A stretch of DNA of 64,000 bases from Ophiostoma sp. CBS 140.51. Taxonomy: Eukaryota; Ascomycota; Sordariomycetes; Ophiostomatales; Ophiostomataceae. Position 1 is the first letter of the stretch, and the number at the start of each line of letters is the position of its first letter. The stretch covers positions 1 through 64,000 of the forward strand of contig JANSLP010000084.1 of NCBI GenBank assembly GCA_029298735.1, written 5' to 3'. The notes under the pieces are model-generated. The model was not told the origin of the DNA. It did not search any database and saw only the letters and a program-made list of their open reading frames with translations. This document shows positions 63,701-64,000 of this stretch, piece by piece. The position numbers were made by a program, and so were the translations under genes.

Positions 63701-64000
63701 GTGACGAAAAGGGGCGGAGACAAGGTCCCCAATCGCAAGAGGAAAGAGCGAACAAGTGCAATCAGTGTGCGAGAAAAGAAAAGGGAAAAAGGCAAACTCA
63801 CACAGAGGAAGGCTTGGAGGATACCAGGGGGCACCTTCCCAGAGAACAATAAACTCCCCGATGTCACCCTGCCCCCGAAAAATCCACAAGCAGGGAAAGA
63901 GCACGGGGTGGGAGACAAAGAAAGAACGAAGGAAGACCGAAGCGAGGATGAGGAAAAGGCTTGTCTTTTTCTGTCTCTTCTTGTCTAGAGTTCTCCTTTC

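Larger units (their letters stand above)
59523..64000. other. Region without a confident gene
   Basis: Frames are short and composition-driven on both strands. One minus-strand candidate exon (60539-60385) is noted separately. A (CA)n run lies near 60746-60764. From 62.4 kb the + strand shows pyrimidine-rich stretches that could be leaders of genes beyond the window edge. No tRNA, transposase or reverse transcriptase is visible. Confidence 0.45.

Overview
This window comes from the nuclear genome of a filamentous ascomycete (Pezizomycotina). The reasons are the group III hybrid histidine kinase, a Woronin-body tether (leashin/Lah) gene (a structure restricted to Pezizomycotina), a SAM plus HMG-box regulator, a fungal-specific transcription-factor domain protein, and short GT-AG introns with CTAAC-type branch sites. 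The GC-rich coding style and the single unsplit giant leashin exon suggest a Sordariomycete, but that rank is inference. There are no bacterial operons, CRISPR arrays, rRNAs or convincing complete tRNAs.

Layout. 1-4.1 kb: no supportable gene. 4.1-6.54 kb: pyrimidine-rich leader with a candidate 5'-UTR intron. 6.54-10.73 kb (+): Nik1/Os-1-type osmosensing hybrid histidine kinase with six HAMP units; a 3' intron probably replaces the last residues of the open frame. 11.65-15.52 kb (-): a small unrecognised coiled-coil protein with a 20-nt microexon and, in the simplest model, a 3.0-kb intron. 15.5-22.2 kb: long non-coding stretch and leader. 22.21-24.58 kb (+): SAM/HMG-box protein in six exons. 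28.05-52.76 kb (+): leashin (Lah), a predicted 8,180-residue protein of which the first 7,650 residues lie in one 22,950-nt exon; about 27 copies of a Lys-rich module fill its second half and the conserved C-terminal septal domain lies after a 172-bp intron. 53.67-56.34 kb (-): fungal-specific transcription factor, convergent with leashin, with no zinc cluster visible upstream. 56.38-56.58 kb: AT-rich island with a perfect palindrome and an A-box-like hairpin. 56.56-59.52 kb (-): orphan, acidic or proline-rich open frames, two of them interrupted by in-frame TAG codons. 59.5-64 kb: no confident gene.

Functionally, the recognisable genes serve hyphal biology: osmotic and fungicide-responsive signalling (Nik1 feeding the HOG pathway), Woronin-body tethering at septa (leashin), and transcription control (HMG-box and fungal_trans proteins). 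They are not an operon and nothing in the sequence shows that they are co-regulated. The most unusual objects are the size and repeat structure of leashin, the large intron or gap in the small coiled-coil gene, and the disrupted orphan cluster beside the transcription factor that lacks its DNA-binding domain.
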